Assembly: GCA_031763025.1 (NCBI GenBank)
Contig: JASSKH010000006.1
Coordinates: forward strand, 7,313,691-7,377,690
DNA length: 64,000 bases
Reading direction: 5' to 3'
Source: Macrocystis pyrifera
Taxonomy: Eukaryota; Sar; Phaeophyceae; Laminariales; Laminariaceae
Shown: one piece after another, positions 55,001 through 61,406 of the stretch
Position numbering within the stretch: the first letter of the stretch is position 1
How the letters are laid out: each line of letters opens with the position of its first letter
Program-made: the position numbers and the translations under genes
The notes under the pieces: generated by a model
Databases searched by the model: none
Told to the model about the DNA's origin: nothing
The model's input: only the letters and a program-made list of their open reading frames with translations

Positions 55001-58000
55001 AGTCGCAGTCAGCGCACTACGTTTAGCGCAACATGTTCGTTTGGTCCCTCCAAATGACAGTTACGTACCCGTTGGTACCATTGCCTACTTTGGATTGCGT
55101 ACACCCAAAAATACGAGTGTGTGACCATTTTTCAAGTTATACCCGTAATAGTTAACCGGAACAGAAGGCGAGGGGGGCCTACTGGGCACCGCTACGTAAC
55201 AAGCAGTGGTCCAACTAGGGGGGTGTCAGCTTTCTCGACAGGCGCTGCGTTCGGGGCTACTGCGATAAAAAAAGAGGACCAACACTACAAAAAAAACAAC
55301 CAACGAACAAGAAGACAAACGAAATACAACAGCCAGATACAATAACGAGAAAACAGATACATGAAAACAATACCCACCAACGAACCAACTAACTAATCAA
55401 CCAACCAACCAACGAACGAACGAACCAACCAACGAACCAATCAACCAACCAACCAACCAACCAACCAATTCCACTCCTCTTCCTGCTCTCGCTGACACAC
55501 CTGTCTGCAGGAGAAAGCCATCCCGGCCCTCGCGGTGTCCCCGAGGACCCCCTTCTCCACCAACTTCTGCGCTTTCAGCCCGCGGAGTTCCAAGCGGAGG
55601 CGGTTCGACATGCCGCCGTCGTCCCCTTGTCCCTCGCTTTCGACAGTAAGAGCCCCTCCTCGTCCCTCGCCATCATCGACCGCATCACCATCGTCTTCAA
55701 AAATCGATGAAGCAGAAGAAGCAGAAGAAGAAGAAGAAGAAGAAGAGTCGAAAGGCGCCCCCCCCCGCGCGTCGAGTCCCGAACTCGGACCCACGGCCTC
55801 CTCCACGAAACAGGAGCGTGGGAGCCCGTCGATAAGAGCCACACTCGCGCGAGCGCACTGAAAGGGAGGTGCACAAGGAGAGATACGACAAAAACAAAGG
55901 GGCGCGCACCCGAATCCTGAGCACGACGCTTTTTTTTTTTTTGCTTTTGCAGCTTGTATCGCAGAATGTACGTGGCGGTGGCTTGTAGGGAGGGGTTAGG
56001 GAATGGGGGGGGGGGGGGGGGGGGACTCGATATCATGCATGGTCGTAGTCGTATGACCTTAGACCATCGCATCCCTACAATGCCGGGACGGAGCACGTCG
56101 GGTTTTCACCGACCAGGCAGACATTGCTTGCACCAAGCGCGAAAGCGCCATGAGGTGTCCGGCGAGTCGCATGAAGGGTGAGCTGCATCCTACCAACTAC
56201 CGTTTTTTTTGAGGCGGACTTGCATATGGATGACAGCTTCAATGATTTGGTTTGTTTTCCGATGTGGCCACCTACAGAGACAGCAATGGGAGTACTGCGT
56301 AACTGCCTCTTGGGTGTATTACCATAAACACTACGTGATACGATGATTCCCCAGTGCGGAGTAAAGGTTCTCCACCCCGCACAAATGATCTAACTCGACC
56401 ACCAGCCGTGATCGACCCCGAAAAACCCCCCGTAAAAACAGTACCCTAGTTGTCTAGCTCAAGTAGTGAGCGGCATGTTTTACAGTGCTGTTGCCAAGCG
56501 ACGCCAACCCAACATATATATTATATATAGAAAGAGGTGGGGGGTGGGGGGAGTTATGGGGAGGGGAGACGTTAATCGTATGACCATAGATCCTCGCATG
56601 CCTAAAATGCCGGGATGGAGCACGTCGGGTTTTCACCGACCAGATAGGCATTGCTTGCACCAATCGCGAAGCGCCGTGAGGTGTTCGGCGAGTCGCATGA
56701 AGAATGAGCTGCATCCTATTGAGAACCACTTGTGAGCCGGACTTTCATGTGGATGACAGCTTCAATGAGTTAATTTAATTTCATGTGTAGCCACCTCCAG
56801 AGACAGCAATGGGAGTACTATGTAACTGGATCGTGGGTGCCTTACCACATTCACTACCGTATGTGATACGATAATTCCCCTTGCGCGGAACGAAGGTTCT
56901 CCATGCCGAACAAACGCTCTAACTCGATCGCCAGCTGTGACCGACCGCCAACAACAGAATACGTCGCCCTGGTTTATCCAGCTCGCGTAGCAGGCTGTAT
57001 GTTTTAGAGCAGTGTCGTTGTCAACCGACGCCAGCCCAACCTACTGTATATATTGGGGGGGGGGGGTACTCATTTGTTGCTTGTCTAAGACATTTGTGTG
57101 ACCATTGACCACACAACCCGCTCGAAACGGAGCACCGTCCCTACTCCTACTGGAGACACCTCCAACAGTTGAAAGGGGGGGTATGGGAAGGGGAGGCGTT
57201 AGGGGGCGGGGGATAGGGTGGTGTGGGTCCATTGGGGTAAGGTGGGCGTATGTAGGGGAGGGCGGGAGGGGGGTAGGGGGGGCGGGGAGCGCCTAATTAC
57301 AACCCATGGGTTGTGAAAGAGAACCAACACCCAAACATCCAAGCTGAAAAAACCCTGGGATTTCGCCCCTAACCGTCCCCGCCCGCCCAGAACATAAAAA
57401 TACAGAAACGGCAGGAGAAAAGCGAGAGCAAAGAGAGGAAGAGACAAATGTATTCTTGCGAAATACGAGTGCATCAGCAGCTACTGCAGAAGCAAGCAAG
57501 CAAGGCACCCAGCCGATCACACACGCACAGACAAACAATACTACTGCTGATGTACTACTGTAAATAGGCTTGTGCTGCTCCTCGCTCTCGCATTGTATCG
57601 CTTATCGTAGCCTTCCCACACAGCATGCACGCAAGGAAGGGTCCTGTTGTTGTTTCTCTCGTTTTTTGTTGACACAACACTCCGGCCCAACAACACACGC
57701 AGCAGAAGCAGCAGCATCCCTATATAATGTACGTATACACCAGTAGCTCTCTCTACGCCATACACAAAAACTCGTTCTACATGTGGTGGTGGTAAGGCGG
57801 TCGTGTGCTGCTGAGGATGGGAAGAGTTTGCACCTACCTCTGCTGGGCTGCTGCATGCATCAACTACTGTTGTTGTTTTTACTATCTCTACACAACAAAG
57901 ACCAACAGGTAAAGTAGTTCGCTTGCAAGCCTCAGCGACAGTGAAAGCGGACGACAACGACAGAGAGCAGTAGGGAGGAGTGAATGTGTGTGTGTTTATA

Positions 58001-58243
58001 TCGTATCCCGTATGTATTCATCGCCTCCTGTTGTGCCATATACAGCAATATCAGCATCATAGATAGGTACAGCACTACTTCGAGTTGTCTTTGTCTTTCT
58101 CTCTTCTTTCTCTTCCCGTTCGTGTATTTTTGTGTTCTGGGTGGGCGGGGACAGCAAGGGGTGAAATCCCGGGGTTTTCACTGCTTGGATGTTTCGATAT
58201 TGGTTCTCTTTTACAACCCATGGGTTGTAATCAGGCGCTCCCA

Positions 58244-58276
<33 letters not shown>

Positions 58277-61262
58277 GCTTGTCTCGGGGGGGGCTGTATT
58301 CGTTTGTTGCCTGCCTCAGTCATTGTTCATGGACCACGCACCCCTTTCGAGACTGACCGTTGGGAGGGGGGTTGGGGGGGGGAGGGGAGGGGCCTAAGCA
58401 CAAACGTTCCTTCCTGAAAAATATGGGATCCGTGGACTTGGGGTTAGACGCGCAGCGGTTCCTTCCTGAGAGCGAGCAATACCACTATTTTTAACTCTAC
58501 AATTCATGGTATACCTGGCACGCTATAGACCTGGCCCATGCCCTAGCTCAAGGGATATTTCACCGGAATGCGCGTGTCGATTTTGTCGAGCAAACGCCTC
58601 ACTTTGTTGGGTGAGGTACTAAGATCATCACCTTAAAAAAACGAGTAGTCAAAACCTACAAGTATCCACCCCCCTCCTCTGCCGCGGCTTGATCAAGTTC
58701 CTTTCTTCGACGGAGCATGTGAACCAACCGAACCAGAAACAATCGAGAGAAGAACAAAATAATCGAGCGGGACAGAAACTCCAATCACAACAAAAAGCTA
58801 GCAACAAAACGTCCGGGAGCATAGATAGCACCTGGTAGGGTTGGGTGGGTTGCGTCTTGCGCGGGAAACGAAAGCTGCTACAGTAGCACACTGCAATAGC
58901 ACAACCTCTTCTGCATCGTTCCCTCACGTCTCTGCGGCCAAACTGCTTGAAATTAGTAGCGCGGCACTTTTCATTCGATAGACCACAAAGAGCGGTTAAG
59001 CAATTGGGAGGTAGCCTTCGCTTAGGCTCGACTTTTGTACGACACGTGCTACATACGCAAGCAAGCATCGTAGGAACACAAGCCATGCATACCTGGTATT
59101 CATTCATCCTTTTTGAGGACTGAGGTTCAAGCCGGCGACCCACGTAAGAAAGCAACACCTACAGGTTGTGGTATCCATCACCCTTCTCGTACCAATCCTT
59201 TTTATTGGACAAACTGCAGTCCCATTTTGGGGACAGCCCACTCGACACGGGGATTGCAGTTTTAAAACGGTTGGCAATGGGAAGGATGTGCAGCTCGCTC
59301 GACAAAGCACCACCACGCTGCTGCGTGTCGTGTGGCGTTGCATCTCCTATCCGCTTTGCAGCTTCGGACGCATTCCCCCACCCCCTGTTTACCCCGGCAG
59401 CCTGGGCTGCTTTCTTGCTTGCTTGCCTGCTTATTCGTGCAGTCGATGCTACAGCAGCAGTACCCGGTCCTCCTCCGTACAACACACACAGCAGGTGTTA
59501 CAAGGACTTTCTCCTGGAGCGGAGCAACTGGTCGATATATTAGCCGGTAGCTCAGTACGCGGTAGGTTTCACCATCACACTTATTTGGCGTCGTGCACGT
59601 TTCTTTTCAAAGAAAACGCTTGCGTGCGAGCGCCCTAAAAACACGTCTCTCTGTTCCCCTGGGGTAGAAACGAAGCCGGTAGGTTCCAAGCACGGCCGTA
59701 TGCGATACCGTTCTACTTCCCAAATATCCCGCCGTTTAGAGGGGGGGGGGGGACTGTAAGGATTACCTTGGGCAGTGTAGTAAAGTGGTCGACATTTTCA
59801 CTCGGTAGCTCAGCAGGTTGCACTTTCTTCGCAACAGCAGGCTATACGCGCAAAAAAAATGATCGTCAAGGAGAAAAAAGAAGCAAAAACGCTCGGGGCC
59901 CAAAACACGAAAACACGCGACAAGACAAAACACACGAAAAAAAAAAAAAAAAACATGCTGGGGAACACAGCAATCAGGACCAAATCTGCTTACTAATAGT
60001 AAGAAACACTGTAACATAAAGTTGTTTGTGTACCACTTTGGGCGTGCATATATATAAGGACCGTTCAGACATTAATATGAAGACCAAGCGGTCCTTATAT
60101 TTCCGTCCAGATTACGCATGCTACGGTACGGACAGCGCCATTTTTTTCTGGTTTTGACAAAAAAGCTAAAAAGTGCAACCCCACGAATAACACCAAAACC
60201 CAGGTATACCACGACCGGTGTAAACACTGGTAGTGTTCCAACGATACTGGGTTAAGGGCCCCAGTCTGTCAGAAAAAAAACATGACCAAAACTTGACACC
60301 TGTATCGTGCCCGTATATTATTACGGGAGAACATACTGTAGTGATCAATGCTAATCAGGACAAATTTGCTTCGTAAAAATATTGTAATGTCTAGGCTTTT
60401 GGGCAAACGACGGGTCCTCACTACTATGTTCCACCGTACCGTATTAGAGAGTTCACAAGTTAGCCATAAACACAAGAGAACGAATAGTCAACCGAAACTC
60501 TCGCGCAACAATCAAGTGAACAAGCAAAAATGAACAGAAACGAACCAACGAACACAAACGAACACAGCTAAAAACCAAACTGAACCAAACGAACACATGG
60601 AGACATGGAGAACTACAGTAAAGCGAACTTGAAATGAACGTAAATGAAGAAGAAAATAAAATATAACCCGAATAAAAAGTTCACCCGAGCAAGCAAGCAT
60701 GCAAGCTTACCTCGACCTTCATGTTCATGTCTCGCACAGCCCTGACCGTATCAGGGTCCGGCCGACCCAAGGAGCGGAACACCTTGGCGCAGGGCGCGGG
60801 GGCGCGGTCTTTGCCGTGTGCAGAATGCTCCTGTTTCGGCGTTTTGGTTAACGGTTTCGTTATCACGTCTTATCATGTTTTTTCGTGTTCCTTAAGTTTT
60901 ACCATGGTATGTTTCTACTGTAATTCTTTTGTTTTCGTGATAAATTTTCTGTGTGTTTCGAGGGCTGGGCACGTTGGCACACAGGGGGGGAGAGGGGGGG
61001 GGGGTGAGAAGAACCTGGCTGGTACTTACTGTAGTAGTAATAGCAGTAGCAGTAGTAGTAGCAGTAGTTGTAGTAGTAGTAGCAGTAGTAGTAGCAATAG
61101 CAGCAGCAGTACGAGTAGCAGTAGTTGTAGTAGCAGTGGTAGGAGGAGCAGTAGCATCAGCAGTAGTAGCAGTAGTAGTGGCAATAGTAGCAGTAGCAGC
61201 AGTAGCATCAGTAGTAGTAGTAGCAGTAGTAGTAGTAGTAATAGTAGCAGTAGTAGTTAGTT

Positions 61263-61308
<46 letters not shown>

Positions 61309-61334
61309 CAGTAGTTGTAGTAGTAGCAGTAGTT

Positions 61335-61406
<72 letters not shown>

